A DNA stretch of 64,000 nucleotides from an uncultured Erythrobacter sp. (GCA_947501005.1 CANMTU010000001.1:1698501-1762500); one strand, 5' to 3'. Positions 9,898 through 19,500 are shown, numbered from the stretch's first letter. The notes: generated by a model from the letters alone, not told the origin. A program made the numbers and translations.

Positions 9898-10797
9898 ATG
9901 ACCGAGAACCTCACCCCCCAGCAATTGACGGACAGCCTCGTCGATCTCCTCACCGTCGGCGCGGAGGGCGAGAGCCGTTTTACCGGCAAGGTGCAGCCCG
10001 GCGGGGTCGGCCGGGTGTTCGGCGGACAGGTCGTCGCGCAAGGGCTGCAGGCGGCGCAGCTGACCGCGCCCGGGGGGATGGAGGCGCATTCGCTCCACGC
10101 CTATTTCCTGCGCGGCGGCAAGGAAGGCCTGCCGGTCGACTACCGCGTCGAGGCTGATTTCGACGGCCGCAGCTTCGCCAATCGCCGCGTCGTCGCCATG
10201 CAGGAGGGGGCCGCGATCCTCAACCTCACCGCCAGCTTCCAGCAACCGGAAGAAGGGCTGGCGCATGTCGACGCGCAAATGCCCGAAGTGACCCCGCCCG
10301 AAGACCTCGAGCCCGACACCGAGATGCGCCGCCGCTTCCTCGACAGTCTCGACGAGGTATCCGAGGTTCAGCGCGCCCTGTTCGCCCGCCCCCGCCCGAT
10401 CGAGATCCGCTCCCCCACCGCGATGCACTGGATGAGCACCGAGAAGCGCCCGCCGCGCACCTATAGCTGGTTTCGCACCGTCGCCCCGCTGCCCGACGAT
10501 CCGCGCATCCACCGCGCCGTGATCGCCTATGCCAGCGACTATACCCTGCTCGGCACCGCCGCCCTGCCGCATGGCCTGAGCTGGGCGCGCGGCGAACTGC
10601 AGGGTGCCAGCCTCGATCATGCCGTGTGGTTCCACCGCCCCGCCCGGGCCGACGACTGGCTGCTCTATGCGACCGAGAGCCCGTGGTCGGGCGGCGGCCG
10701 GGGGTTCATCCAGGGACGCATCTTCGAGCGGACCGGCCGCCTCGTCGCCAGCGTGGCGCAGGAAGGCGTCCTCCGCGTGGTCCGGAACCGGAAATGA
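9898..10797 (+). CDS. tesB: Acyl-CoA thioesterase II
   Basis: A 299-residue double-hotdog thioesterase that hydrolyses acyl-CoA to free acid and CoA. N-terminal hotdog motifs GRVFGGQVVAQGLQAA and HSLHAYFLRGG, and C-terminal motifs ASDYTLLGTAALPHG, SLDHAVWFHRP and RGFIQGRIFERTGRLVAS match TesB. Length is normal. No neighbour suggests a specific pathway; fatty-acid turnover is the family role. The start ATG lies in a GCATGGCATG repeat; the second ATG gives the family start MTENLTPQQL. Confidence 0.93.
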   Translation: MTENLTPQQLTDSLVDLLTVGAEGESRFTGKVQPGGVGRVFGGQVVAQGLQAAQLTAPGGMEAHSLHAYFLRGGKEGLPVDYRVEADFDGRSFANRRVVAMQEGAAILNLTASFQQPEEGLAHVDAQMPEVTPPEDLEPDTEMRRRFLDSLDEVSEVQRALFARPRPIEIRSPTAMHWMSTEKRPPRTYSWFRTVAPLPDDPRIHRAVIAYASDYTLLGTAALPHGLSWARGELQGASLDHAVWFHRPARADDWLLYATESPWSGGGRGFIQGRIFERTGRLVASVAQEGVLRVVRNRK

Positions 10798-10808
10798 AGA
10801 CGCGGTAA

Positions 10809-11028
10809 GCGGATCTGTTCACCGATAGCGTAAAGGTGACACCGGGCGAGGTCTCTGGCGCCCCGGTCCCGGCCATGGCCGCCGCGGCGGATCTCCTCGC
10901 CCGGATTGCCTTTACCGACGTGTTCGGGGCGGAAGCCGCAACCCCGGACGATCCCGAAAATCTCGGCGATCTTCAGCCGGCGGGATGCCCGACTAGGAAC
11001 CGGCCCCGCGCCTGTCCATTACGTCGGC
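10809..11028 (+). other. Gap with an uninterrupted, coding-like frame but no recognisable gene
   Basis: After the tesB stop one frame runs without stops into the next gene and has the G/C-rich third positions typical of real genes here. It would encode a stretch including AAAADLLARIAFTDVFG and TPDDPENLGDL, but there is no convincing start codon with a ribosome site, and I recognise no family. It may be a remnant of a lost gene or 5' leader of the EcsC-like gene. Confidence 0.25.
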
Positions 11029-11766
11029 ATGGACATATCCCGCGATCAGAAACGCTTTCGCAATGCGAAGCCCTCGAAACTCGGTCGGGGGCTGGAGCGC
11101 CTGACTCATCCTTTCGGCAAGGCACTGGCCGGCGTCGTGCCGAAATCGCTGGTAGAGGCGGTGCTGAACGGGCTGGACCGTGCGGTATCGATGCCGCAAC
11201 TGGTCGATTTCTCGCACGATGTGAGCGACCTTCAGGCCTGCCGCGATGCGGCCGGGCGGGTGGTGCGCTCCGCTCGGGGAATCAGTGCCAGCACCGGGGC
11301 GGTGGCCGGCCTCGGCGGTGCGCTTTCCATGAGCCTCGATATTCCCGCGACCATAGCGATCGCCCTGCGCGTCATCCGCGACACGGGCCGCGCCTATGGC
11401 TATTCGGGCGACGGATCGGCCGAAAAGCTGTTCCGCCTGCAGATTCTCGAACTTTCCGCACTGGACGATCCGGACCAGCGGGCGGCGCGCATCGCGGCAC
11501 TGGAAAACGCGATCGGCGCCAACGGCCAGCTAGTCCATGCCGATCACGAACATATCACCCCGGTGGTCGATCAGGCGGTCGAGCGCGTCTCGCGCGCCGT
11601 CGCCTTCGCCAGCTTCCGCAGCCGCGCCGGCATGCTGGTGCCGGTGGCCGGATCGATCGTCGGCGGGCTGGTCAATTCCTCGTTCCAGAAGGATGTCGGC
11701 CGCGCTGCGCGCTTCGCCTTCCAGGAACGCCGCCTGCGCCAGAGCGAACCCTTCGCGATGTCGTGA
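11029..11766 (+). CDS. EcsC family protein
   Basis: A 245-residue protein that looks like the EcsC family: an N-terminal basic region, then a long amphipathic/hydrophobic segment with STGAVAGLGGALSMSLDIPA, TIAIALRVIRDTGRAYGY and a C-terminal glycine-rich hydrophobic segment RAGMLVPVAGSIVGGLVNSSF. EcsC-like proteins are found with membranes or peptidases but have no clear biochemical role. The ATG at the MDISRDQKRF start was chosen because upstream codons do not resemble the family. Confidence 0.75.
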   Translation: MDISRDQKRFRNAKPSKLGRGLERLTHPFGKALAGVVPKSLVEAVLNGLDRAVSMPQLVDFSHDVSDLQACRDAAGRVVRSARGISASTGAVAGLGGALSMSLDIPATIAIALRVIRDTGRAYGYSGDGSAEKLFRLQILELSALDDPDQRAARIAALENAIGANGQLVHADHEHITPVVDQAVERVSRAVAFASFRSRAGMLVPVAGSIVGGLVNSSFQKDVGRAARFAFQERRLRQSEPFAMS

Positions 11767-11782
11767 GCCTGTTCTAGCCCCT

Positions 11783-12175
11783 TTAACGGCGGATCGAATA
11801 GACTATCGTTGTGCCATACGTATCGGGTACGTTCGCGCCACTTTCGTCTCGCGCCGGACTGAAGCGGGCAAACCGTATCATTGCGTTGCACGCGAGCTCG
11901 TCGAGTTGGGGATAGCTGCTTGATTTGACGACCGAGCAATCGAAAACACGACCGCTTGTGTCGATATCGAGTACCATACCCACCGGTCCTTCGAACCCCA
12001 TGTCTTCAAACTCCGGCGGAACCGCTTCGAGAACCTGTCGTGCCCATTTCTGCTGATCTAACGGCGCAGCTTCGATTGCGGGTGATCTATCTGACGTTTG
12101 ACCCCCTGCCTCGGTTGCCACGGTGATGCAGGAAGCGCTCAGCATCGCGTTTGTAAGAATCACGGCTTTTCTCAA
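11783..12175 (-). CDS. Small TonB-C-domain protein, probable lipoprotein
   Basis: A 130-residue exported protein. The N-terminus MRKAVILTNAMLSASC is a signal segment ending in a possible lipobox Cys at residue 16. The rest, GPVGMVLDIDTSGRVFDCSVVKSS, LDELACNAMIRFARFSPA and the end GTTIVYSIRR, has the pattern of the TonB C-terminal domain as found in many small alphaproteobacterial proteins, without a TM-proline-rich spacer. It is therefore not a full energy transducer. TTG start, four bases after a strong GGGAGGG. Base composition is somewhat AT-richer than the neighbours. Confidence 0.7.
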   Translation of the reverse strand: MRKAVILTNAMLSASCITVATEAGGQTSDRSPAIEAAPLDQQKWARQVLEAVPPEFEDMGFEGPVGMVLDIDTSGRVFDCSVVKSSSYPQLDELACNAMIRFARFSPARDESGANVPDTYGTTIVYSIRR

Positions 12176-12207
12176 TTTTCCCTCCCGAATTATTTGGGAA
12201 GATTACA

Positions 12208-14229
12208 TCACCCTCCCGCGTGATAGAAGTCGTAGATGTGCCGCGCCACGCTGTCGCTGATGCCGGGCGCGCGTTTCAGATCGTCGAGCGCGGCAGCGCG
12301 GACTTTTCCGGCCGTCCCGAAATGGAGCAGCAGCGCGCGCTTGCGTGACGGGCCGATGCCCGGGATTTCGTCCAGCGGCGAGGCGGTGATGGCACGGCTG
12401 CGCTTGGCGCGGTGCGCGCCGATGGCATAGCGGTGAACCTCGTCGCGCAGGTTCTGAAGATAGAACAGCAGCGGCGAATTGACCGGCAGGGTCTTCTCTC
12501 TTCCGTCCGGAAAGTGGAACACCTCGCGCCCCTCGCGGCCGTGATGCGGCCCCTTGGCGATGGCGATGAGGGGCACATTCTCGATCCCCATCTCCTCCAG
12601 CGTATTGCGAACGGACGACATCTGGCCTTTGCCGCCGTCGAGCAGGACGAGATCGGGCCAGACGGTCTCGTGGCCGCCGCTCCGGCTCGCCGACCTTGCG
12701 GGCGCATCGGGGGTCGTCTCTGCCTCGGGCGCGGTCGACGCGCCGCCCCCGTCCTCGCCGAAGTCTTCCTCCGCCAGCTTGCGGAAACGGCGCTGCATGA
12801 CCTCGCGCATCATGGCAAAATCGTCGTCGGTGCGGGCGGTCTTGATGTTGAACTTGCGGTACTGGCCCTTCTCGAACCCCTCGGGCGAGGCGACCACCAT
12901 CGCGCCCAGCGCCTTGTCGCCCTGGATATGGCTGTTGTCGTACACCTCGATCCGTTGCGGCACGTCCTCCAGTTCGAGAAAGTCGGCCATCTCGCGCATG
13001 GTTTTCGCCTTGGTGCCGCTTTCCGCCAGCCGCCGTTCGAGCGATTCCACCGCATTGCGGCTTGCCTGCGCCATCAGCTTGCGCCGCGTGCCGCGCTGGG
13101 GAATGGAGATGAAGACGCCGTGGCCAGCCTTCTCGCACAATGCCTCGGCAATCAGCTCCTGCTCGGGCAATTCGCGGTCGACGAGGATGGTTTTGGGCGG
13201 CGGCACTTCCTCGTAGAATTGCAGCAGCACGTCGGCCAGCACCTCGGCCTCGTCCACTTCGCCGGTGTTCTTGGGAAAGATCGCGCGGTGGCCCCAGTTC
13301 TGCCCGCCGCGAATGAAGAAAGCCTGCACCCCGATCTGCCCGCCCTTCGCAGCCAGCGCGAACACATCGGCATCGCCCACCCCGCTGGCGTTGATCGCTT
13401 GGCTACCCTGAATGAAGGTCGCCGCGCGCAGCCGGTCGCGCAGGATGGCGGCGGTCTCGAAATCGAGGTCCTCGGCGGCCCTCGCCATCTGCTTCTCGAT
13501 ATTGGCCTGCACTGCGCTCGACTTGCCGGAGAGGAAGTCCTTTGCCTCGCCCACCAGCGAGGCATAGCCCGCCTCGTCGATCCGCCCGGTGCAGGGGGCC
13601 GAGCAGCGCTTGATCTGATAGAGCAGGCAGGGCCGGTCGCGATTGCGGAAGAAACTGTCGGTGCAGCTGCGAAGCAGAAACAGTTTCTGCAATGCATTCA
13701 GGGTCTTGTTGACCGAGCCGGCACTGGCGAAGGGCCCGTAATACTCGCCTTTCGCCCGCCGCGCCCCGCGATGCTTCTGGATGCGGGGAAACTGGTGATC
13801 GGCGCGCAGCAGGATGAAGGGGAAGCTCTTGTCGTCGCGCAGCAGGACGTTGAACGGCGGGCGATAGCGCTTGATCAGCTGCGCTTCCAGAAGCAGCGCC
13901 TCGGCTTCCGAATTGGTGACGACGATCTCCATCGCCCGCGTCTGGCTGACCATGCGTTTCAGCCGGTTGGAAAGCCCCTTGATCTGGGTGTAGTTCGCCA
14001 CCCGCGCCTTCAGGCTGCGCGCCTTTCCCACATACAGCACGTCGCCCCGCGTATCGAGCATGCGATAGACGCCGGGGCGCGGTTTCAGCGTGCGCACCGT
14101 GTCGCGGATCTTGGCGATGCCCGCTTCCAGATCGGGCTGCGCGCTGGCGACCGTCTTCGTGGCGCCTTCCTCGTGGAAACGCTCCTTGCCTCGGGGATTG
14201 TGCGGAGAACCGGCTTTCGTGCGCGACAT
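12208..14229 (-). CDS. uvrC: Excinuclease ABC subunit C
   Basis: A 673-residue nucleotide-excision repair nuclease that makes both incisions at UvrAB-marked lesions. Domains in order: GIY-YIG nuclease (GVYRML..VLYVGKARSLKARVANY, about residues 30-110), a Cys cluster (CTDSFF..RPCLLYQIKRCSAPC), the UVR helix pair around QMARAAEDLDFETAAILRD, the RNase H-like nuclease (YDNSHIQGDKALGAMVV), and tandem HhH motifs at the C-terminus (LDEIPGIGPSRKRALL). An acidic, Ala-rich loop of about 30 residues interrupts the RNase H-like region. The start is uncertain: ATG at 14229 or at 14247; neither has a good ribosome site. Confidence 0.95.
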   Translation of the reverse strand: MSRTKAGSPHNPRGKERFHEEGATKTVASAQPDLEAGIAKIRDTVRTLKPRPGVYRMLDTRGDVLYVGKARSLKARVANYTQIKGLSNRLKRMVSQTRAMEIVVTNSEAEALLLEAQLIKRYRPPFNVLLRDDKSFPFILLRADHQFPRIQKHRGARRAKGEYYGPFASAGSVNKTLNALQKLFLLRSCTDSFFRNRDRPCLLYQIKRCSAPCTGRIDEAGYASLVGEAKDFLSGKSSAVQANIEKQMARAAEDLDFETAAILRDRLRAATFIQGSQAINASGVGDADVFALAAKGGQIGVQAFFIRGGQNWGHRAIFPKNTGEVDEAEVLADVLLQFYEEVPPPKTILVDRELPEQELIAEALCEKAGHGVFISIPQRGTRRKLMAQASRNAVESLERRLAESGTKAKTMREMADFLELEDVPQRIEVYDNSHIQGDKALGAMVVASPEGFEKGQYRKFNIKTARTDDDFAMMREVMQRRFRKLAEEDFGEDGGGASTAPEAETTPDAPARSASRSGGHETVWPDLVLLDGGKGQMSSVRNTLEEMGIENVPLIAIAKGPHHGREGREVFHFPDGREKTLPVNSPLLFYLQNLRDEVHRYAIGAHRAKRSRAITASPLDEIPGIGPSRKRALLLHFGTAGKVRAAALDDLKRAPGISDSVARHIYDFYHAGG

Positions 14230-14305
14230 AGTGCGCGAGATAGGCATGTGCGGCGCCAATCTCAATCGCTTGCGCCGCGCGCGCTTTGCAGGCACCGCGT
14301 CGGGG

Positions 14306-15589
14306 ATGGACGGTTACAAGATCGCACCGCCGCGCACGGTCGGGTTCTGGGGCACGACGCTGTTCCCGCTCAACGGCATGATCGGCGCGGGCATCTTCGC
14401 CCTGCCCGCCGTGTTGTTCGCCGCGGTCGGCGGTTTCGCGCCGTGGATGATGCTGATCGGCGGCATCCTCTTCCTCCCCCTCGCGCTGTGCTATGCCTGG
14501 ATGGCGGCGCGGTTCGAACATAGCGGCGGCTCGGTCCTGTATGGCGAGGCGGCGTTCGGCCGCTTCGTCGGGTTCCAGGCGGGCTGGGCGCGCTATGCCA
14601 GCGCGATCGTGACGGCGGCGGCAAACACCCATGTGATGATCGCCTATCTCGCCGCGCTGTTTCCGATGCTGGAAGGGCCGACGGCGGCCGCGATTGCCGT
14701 CGCTGTCGTGCTGGCCGTCATCACCGCGATCAACCTGTACGGCATGCGCGCTTCGGTCGGCACGCTCGGGCTGATGACCGCGATCAAGCTGCTGCCGCTG
14801 TTCGCGCTGGTCGTCTCCGCCTTCTTCGCCGGCGGCGATCTCGGCGTGGTCGCCCTGCCCGAATTCACGGCGGTCGAAAGCGTGATCCTGCTGACCTTCT
14901 ATGCCTTCATCGGATTCGAGGGCGTGGTCGACACGGCCGGCGAGATGAAGGATCCGAGGCGCGACATTCCGCGTGCGATCGTCGCGATGGTGATCGGCGT
15001 CACCCTGCTGTACATGGCGATGATCTGGGCGTTCATCCTGATCGGCCCGGACACGGCAAACGAAGGCAATGCGCTGGCGGGGGCGGCCGACGCCTCGATG
15101 GGGCCGATCGGGGCCATCGCCATCGTGATCGCGGCGAGCTTCTCGATCGGGGCCAACAATTTCGCCGCCGGGATCGCGCAGCCCCGCCTGTCATACGGCA
15201 TGGCGGAACGCGGGTTGCTGCCGCGCTGGTTCGAATATGTCCATCCCCGCTATCTGACGCCGTTCAACTCGATCCTGTTCTACGGCGTCGCTGCGATCCT
15301 GTTCGGGCTGTGGGAAGGGTTCGAGCTGCTGGCCATCGCGGGCACGCTGATCCGCCTCATCACCTATATCGTCACCAGTCTCGCCTTGCCGGTGCTGGAG
15401 CATCGCGAGGGGCGGATCGTGCCGCTGCATCTCGCCTGCGTGCTGTTCGCGGTCGGGTCGTCGGTGTTCATCGCCACGCAGGCGGAACCGCGGGCCTGGG
15501 CGGTGTTCGGCGGGCTCGTGCTGGCGGGCGCCCTGCTCTACTGGATCGCCGCGCGCGAAGAACCCGAATTCCCCATCGAAGAGGCCTGA
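14306..15589 (+). CDS. APC-family amino acid permease
   Basis: A 427-residue polytopic membrane protein with about 12 hydrophobic segments. The start of TM1, FPLNGMIGAGIFALPAVLF, has the unwound GAGIF helix break typical of APC transporters, and TM6 carries FYAFIGFEGVVDTAGEMKDP. Substrate, probably an amino acid or polyamine, cannot be deduced. It is divergent from uvrC and is followed without any gap by the flavoprotein gene, whose GTG start directly follows its stop codon. Confidence 0.88.
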   Translation: MDGYKIAPPRTVGFWGTTLFPLNGMIGAGIFALPAVLFAAVGGFAPWMMLIGGILFLPLALCYAWMAARFEHSGGSVLYGEAAFGRFVGFQAGWARYASAIVTAAANTHVMIAYLAALFPMLEGPTAAAIAVAVVLAVITAINLYGMRASVGTLGLMTAIKLLPLFALVVSAFFAGGDLGVVALPEFTAVESVILLTFYAFIGFEGVVDTAGEMKDPRRDIPRAIVAMVIGVTLLYMAMIWAFILIGPDTANEGNALAGAADASMGPIGAIAIVIAASFSIGANNFAAGIAQPRLSYGMAERGLLPRWFEYVHPRYLTPFNSILFYGVAAILFGLWEGFELLAIAGTLIRLITYIVTSLALPVLEHREGRIVPLHLACVLFAVGSSVFIATQAEPRAWAVFGGLVLAGALLYWIAAREEPEFPIEEA

Positions 15590-16762
15590 GTGGCGCAGGG
15601 TTACGATGCCATCATCCTCGGCGCCGGGGCCGCCGGGCTGATGTGCGCCGCGCGCGCCGGGCAGCGCGGGCGGCGGGTGCTGGTTCTGGAGCGGGCGGAG
15701 AAGCCGGGGAAGAAGATCCTCATTTCCGGCGGCGGACGGTGCAATTTCACCAATCTCGGCGCGGGACCGACCAATTACCTTTCGCAGAACGCCCATTTTA
15801 CGAAGAGCGCGCTCGCCCGCTACACCGCGCGCGATTTCCTCGCGCTGATCGAGAGTTACGGCATCGCCTGGCACGAGAAGACGCAGGGCCAGCTGTTCTG
15901 CGATGGGTCGGCGAAACAGATCGTCGAGATGCTGTTGGCCGAATGCGCGAAGGGCGCGGTCGAGTTGCGCTGCGACGAAGAGGTTCGGGGCGTGACGCAT
16001 GATGGCGGGTTCGCGGTCGATACGCCCAGCGGCCGTTATGCCGCCCCGACGCTGGTCGTCGCCACCGGCGGGCCGTCGATCCCCAAGATGGGCGCGACCG
16101 GCATCGCCTACGATCTGGCGCGGCAATTCGGCCTCAAGGTGGTCGAACCGCGCCCCGCTCTCGTGCCCCTGACGCTGGGCGGCGAGGAAGTGCTGTTTCG
16201 CGAGATTTCGGGCGTGTCCGCCCCGGTCGTCGCCAGCGCGGGCAAGGGCAGCTTTCCCGAGGCGGCGCTGTTCACCCATCGCGGATTGTCCGGCCCGGCG
16301 ATCCTGCAGGCGAGTTCCTACTGGTCGCCGGGCGAGACGGTGATGGTGAACTTCCTGCCGGATCGCGGCGGCGACTGGCTGCTCGGCGCCAAGCGCGAGA
16401 CGCCGCGCGGCACGTTGCGCGGGGTGCTGCGCGAAAGCCTGCCGCAGCGCCTCGCCGATATTCTCGCCGAAAAGCTCGGCATCGACGTCGAACTCGGCAA
16501 TGCCGGCGACAAGGTCTTGCGCGCCGCGCAGGAGCGGCTCGCCCGCTGGCCGTTCTGGCCCAACGGCACCGAAGGCTTCGCCAAGGCCGAGGTTACCATC
16601 GGCGGCATCTCCACCGCCGAACTGTCGAGCCGGACGATGGAGGCCAAGCGCGTCCCCGGCCTCTACGCCATCGGGGAGGCGGTGGATGTGACCGGCTGGC
16701 TCGGCGGGTACAATTTCCAGTGGGCCTGGGCGAGCGGGGTCGCGGCGGGCGAGGCGCTCTAG
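15590..16762 (+). CDS. HI0933/YhiN-family FAD-dependent flavoprotein
   Basis: A 390-residue flavoprotein. FAD-binding motif ILGAGAAGLMCAARAG at the N-terminus, the family signature KILISGGGRCNFTN near residue 45, ATGGPSIPKMGATG in the middle, HRGLSGPAILQASSYW, and the C-terminal FAD loop GEAVDVTGWLGGYNFQWAWASG. This is the HI0933 (YhiN) family of NAD(P)/FAD-dependent oxidoreductases of unknown substrate. GTG start abuts the permease stop, so the two are likely co-translated. Overlaps the convergent receptor gene by four bases. Confidence 0.9.
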   Translation: MAQGYDAIILGAGAAGLMCAARAGQRGRRVLVLERAEKPGKKILISGGGRCNFTNLGAGPTNYLSQNAHFTKSALARYTARDFLALIESYGIAWHEKTQGQLFCDGSAKQIVEMLLAECAKGAVELRCDEEVRGVTHDGGFAVDTPSGRYAAPTLVVATGGPSIPKMGATGIAYDLARQFGLKVVEPRPALVPLTLGGEEVLFREISGVSAPVVASAGKGSFPEAALFTHRGLSGPAILQASSYWSPGETVMVNFLPDRGGDWLLGAKRETPRGTLRGVLRESLPQRLADILAEKLGIDVELGNAGDKVLRAAQERLARWPFWPNGTEGFAKAEVTIGGISTAELSSRTMEAKRVPGLYAIGEAVDVTGWLGGYNFQWAWASGVAAGEAL

Positions 16763-19323
16763 AACGCCTTCCTGATATCGATGCCCAGATACCGCCCGGT
16801 CGGGTCGATCCGCAGCGGATCGTAGGCGTTGGGGTTCACCCCGTTTTCGTCCACCACACGGCGGCGCGAATCGAAGATGTTGTCCGCCACCAGCGAGACG
16901 CGCAGGCCCTTCATCCAGCCCTCGTCACGCTCGAAGATCTCGTCGAGATTGGCGAAGACGCGCACATCGAACGTGGCGAGATCGCCGAAGAACAGGTCGC
17001 TCGACCCTTCCAGCCCGTTGCCGCGGATTACCGCTTCGCCGGTATAGCGGCCCGACAGGCGCACGCCGTAACCCTGCCAGAAGATGCCGCCTTCCAGCCG
17101 CGAGGTGTTGCGCGGCACCGTGCCGCCCGCGATCAGCTCGCCGTCGAGCTGATCGAACAGCGGCCCGCCCTCGGCCAGCAGGACCTCGTTCTCGAGCGTG
17201 ATCGAATGGTTGAGGCTGAGGAAATAACGCGGACGGGTGTCGCCATCTCCGTCGCCGCGCGCGAAGGGATTGCGCGGCCCCCCGCCCCCGCCGCCCCGTC
17301 GGCCCTGACCCTCTTGCGCCTGGCCGCCTTCGGCGCCGCACATCCGGGCGCGCGCGGTGGCGAGGCGTTCGGGATCGATCGCGCCATTCTCGCCGCGCAG
17401 ACGGGCCTGCATCCGCTCGGGCAATTCAGCCAACCGGGGCGGATCGGCACACAGCGCGGCGCGCATGGCTTGCATCTGTTCGGGCGTCGGCATGGCCTGC
17501 TGCTCCCCGGCCCCGCCCGGCCCGGCACCGCGCTCGCCCCGCTCGGGCCGTTCCGGTTCCGCCCCGATCTGCCCGCGCGCGCTGAGCCCGAAGGAAAGAA
17601 TGCGGCTGCGTGTCTGGAACAGCGTGAGCGGGCGCTGATCGACGCTCAGCAGCGCGCCCTCCGCATCGCGCTCCACCCGGTCGGGAAAGGCGGTTTCGAA
17701 GGCGGCGCTGAAACCGGGCGTCGCGGTCACGTTGCGCGAACGGTTGATGCCGTAATCGACCTGCAGCCGCGCCCGCTCCCAGAAGGGCAGTTCCCAATTG
17801 GCGCCGAACTGCCAGTCGGCCTGGGTTTCGGCCGGCAGGTCGGGATTGCCGCCGGTGATGACGGTGGCGAGCACGCTCTGATTGGCGAGATAGTCGAACA
17901 CCGGCACGTTGAACTCGTCGATCCGCGGGCTGCCGAGGCGGACGAGGCTGGGCGCAACCTCACGCCAGATGCGGGTGGCCGAAAGGTTCAGCTTATCGGT
18001 CGGTTGCCAGTTGAGGCTCGCCGTCCAGTTGGGCAGCGCGCCGAAATCGCTGAGGTCGTCCACCCCGCCGGCAAGGTTCAGGCTGAGCCCGCCGATCGCG
18101 CCCAGCGCTCCGCCCCGCTCGGCAATGGGGATCGACACGTTGACCCCGCCCGCGAACCGCCGCCGCGTCAGATCGAGGTCGCTGTCGGCCCGCGTGTCCT
18201 CGCTCTTCAGGTTCGTCCAGTCGAGGTTCAAATCGACGGTCGTGGTGATTTCTCCGGCCGGCAGGTCGAGCGGATAGCCTATGAAGGTCGCCTTGTTGGC
18301 GGTCGTGATGGTGCGGGTCTGCGCGGTGTCGAAGCCGTCGACCTGCCGCCGGTCGATCTCGGTGGTGGATTCGGCATAGGTGCTGTCGTTCGTGAAGGTC
18401 GCCGTCCAGTCGCCGATGCCGCGATTGACCGTCGCTCCGGCCGAGAAGCTGTCGGTGCTGCCGCGCCGTTCAAGCGCGGTGACATTGTCGTTCGCCAATC
18501 CCGACAGGCTGCGCGTCTGATTGCGCTCATACGTCCCGTTGAGCGACAGGGAGGTGCCGCTGTCGATGAAGGCGCGCGCGTAATTTGCCGTCGCCTCCAG
18601 CCCGAACGTATCGGGGATGAGGCTGCGGAACGGCGCAGCCGCTTCGTTGCCCTCGATGGCGAGGTCGCGTTCCGCCTCGGTCAGCAGGCTCTGGTCCTCG
18701 ACCTCGAGGCTGAAATTGAGGCGCCCGGTCTCGCCGATGCGCAGATAGGTCAGTTCCTGTTCGGTGCGTGAAAACCCGCCGCGGTCGGGTTGTTCGTATT
18801 CCACTTCGCCGGTCAGCTGGCGGAAGTTGGGCTTGAGGATGATGTTCACCACCCGTTGATCGGGCTGAAAGCCGAAGCGCGTGGCCACTTCCTCCGGAAA
18901 CACCTCGATCTTCTGGACCGCCTCGGGCGGATAGCTGTTGAATTCCCGCCAGCTCGACACGCGGATGCCGTTGATGAGAAACACCGGCCGACCGCCGCCC
19001 CGGCTGCCGCGCGCGCTGCTCTGGGTGTCGGGCGCAATCGCCTCGAGCAGGTCGGCGATCGAGCTGACGCCGAGTGCCTGGATATCCTCCTCGTTATATT
19101 CGGCAACCGGCGGCTGGTCGACGATCAGCTGGCCGCGAATGCGGGTTCCCTGCACGATGATGGTATCGGACGGTTGCGCCTCGTCCTCGATCGTCTCGGG
19201 CGCCTCGTCCTGCGCGTTTTGCGCGGTTTCGGGCGCACCTGGCTGGATTTCCTGCGCCAGCGCCCCATATGGCAGGGCAGTGGCGGCGAGTGCTAGGATC
19301 AGGCAAGTCGGTCTGGCGGGCAT
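16759..19323 (-). CDS. TonB-dependent outer-membrane receptor
   Basis: An 854-residue outer-membrane protein. A signal peptide (MPARPTCLILALAATALPYGALAQ) is followed by an acidic linker, a plug domain (about residues 60-170, with TIIVQGTRI, SIADLLEAIAP and PVFLINGIRVSS) and a beta-barrel ending in the aromatic residue of DIRKAF, a normal outer-membrane insertion signal. A long inserted loop near residues 590-710 is unusually rich in Gly, Arg and Pro and contains EQQAMPTPEQMQAMRAAL, followed later by GRRGGGGGGPRNPF. The substrate is unknown; no transport partners adjoin. The Met at 19323 has a GGAAA site and the signal peptide follows it directly; an upstream Met would add 21 polar residues. 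Confidence 0.9.
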   Translation of the reverse strand: MPARPTCLILALAATALPYGALAQEIQPGAPETAQNAQDEAPETIEDEAQPSDTIIVQGTRIRGQLIVDQPPVAEYNEEDIQALGVSSIADLLEAIAPDTQSSARGSRGGGRPVFLINGIRVSSWREFNSYPPEAVQKIEVFPEEVATRFGFQPDQRVVNIILKPNFRQLTGEVEYEQPDRGGFSRTEQELTYLRIGETGRLNFSLEVEDQSLLTEAERDLAIEGNEAAAPFRSLIPDTFGLEATANYARAFIDSGTSLSLNGTYERNQTRSLSGLANDNVTALERRGSTDSFSAGATVNRGIGDWTATFTNDSTYAESTTEIDRRQVDGFDTAQTRTITTANKATFIGYPLDLPAGEITTTVDLNLDWTNLKSEDTRADSDLDLTRRRFAGGVNVSIPIAERGGALGAIGGLSLNLAGGVDDLSDFGALPNWTASLNWQPTDKLNLSATRIWREVAPSLVRLGSPRIDEFNVPVFDYLANQSVLATVITGGNPDLPAETQADWQFGANWELPFWERARLQVDYGINRSRNVTATPGFSAAFETAFPDRVERDAEGALLSVDQRPLTLFQTRSRILSFGLSARGQIGAEPERPERGERGAGPGGAGEQQAMPTPEQMQAMRAALCADPPRLAELPERMQARLRGENGAIDPERLATARARMCGAEGGQAQEGQGRRGGGGGGPRNPFARGDGDGDTRPRYFLSLNHSITLENEVLLAEGGPLFDQLDGELIAGGTVPRNTSRLEGGIFWQGYGVRLSGRYTGEAVIRGNGLEGSSDLFFGDLATFDVRVFANLDEIFERDEGWMKGLRVSLVADNIFDSRRRVVDENGVNPNAYDPLRIDPTGRYLGIDIRKAF

Positions 19324-19500
19324 TCGGTTTCCATTCGCTGCGGCGCAAACGCGATGCCTGCGGTCGGACGGGTGATGCGACAGCATTAGGGAAAGCCATC
19401 GGTCGCTTTCCTTAACGCTATGCGTGGCGCTTCCCTTTTATCCGCCGCAACGCTATGGGCGCCCGACATTAATCGACAAACGACAGGACGATCACACCGG

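Noticed and set aside
10800..11028. Cobalamin or other riboswitch in the gap before the EcsC-like gene
   Set aside because: No conserved B12-box or other aptamer core could be recognised on either strand.
12412..14523. Plus-strand frame of about 700 codons opposite uvrC
   Set aside because: Opposite strand of uvrC; the real protein is fully conserved and the frame overruns the permease start.
16720..18771. Plus-strand frame of about 680 codons opposite the TonB-dependent receptor
   Set aside because: Shadow; composition is Arg/Gly/His-rich without structure.
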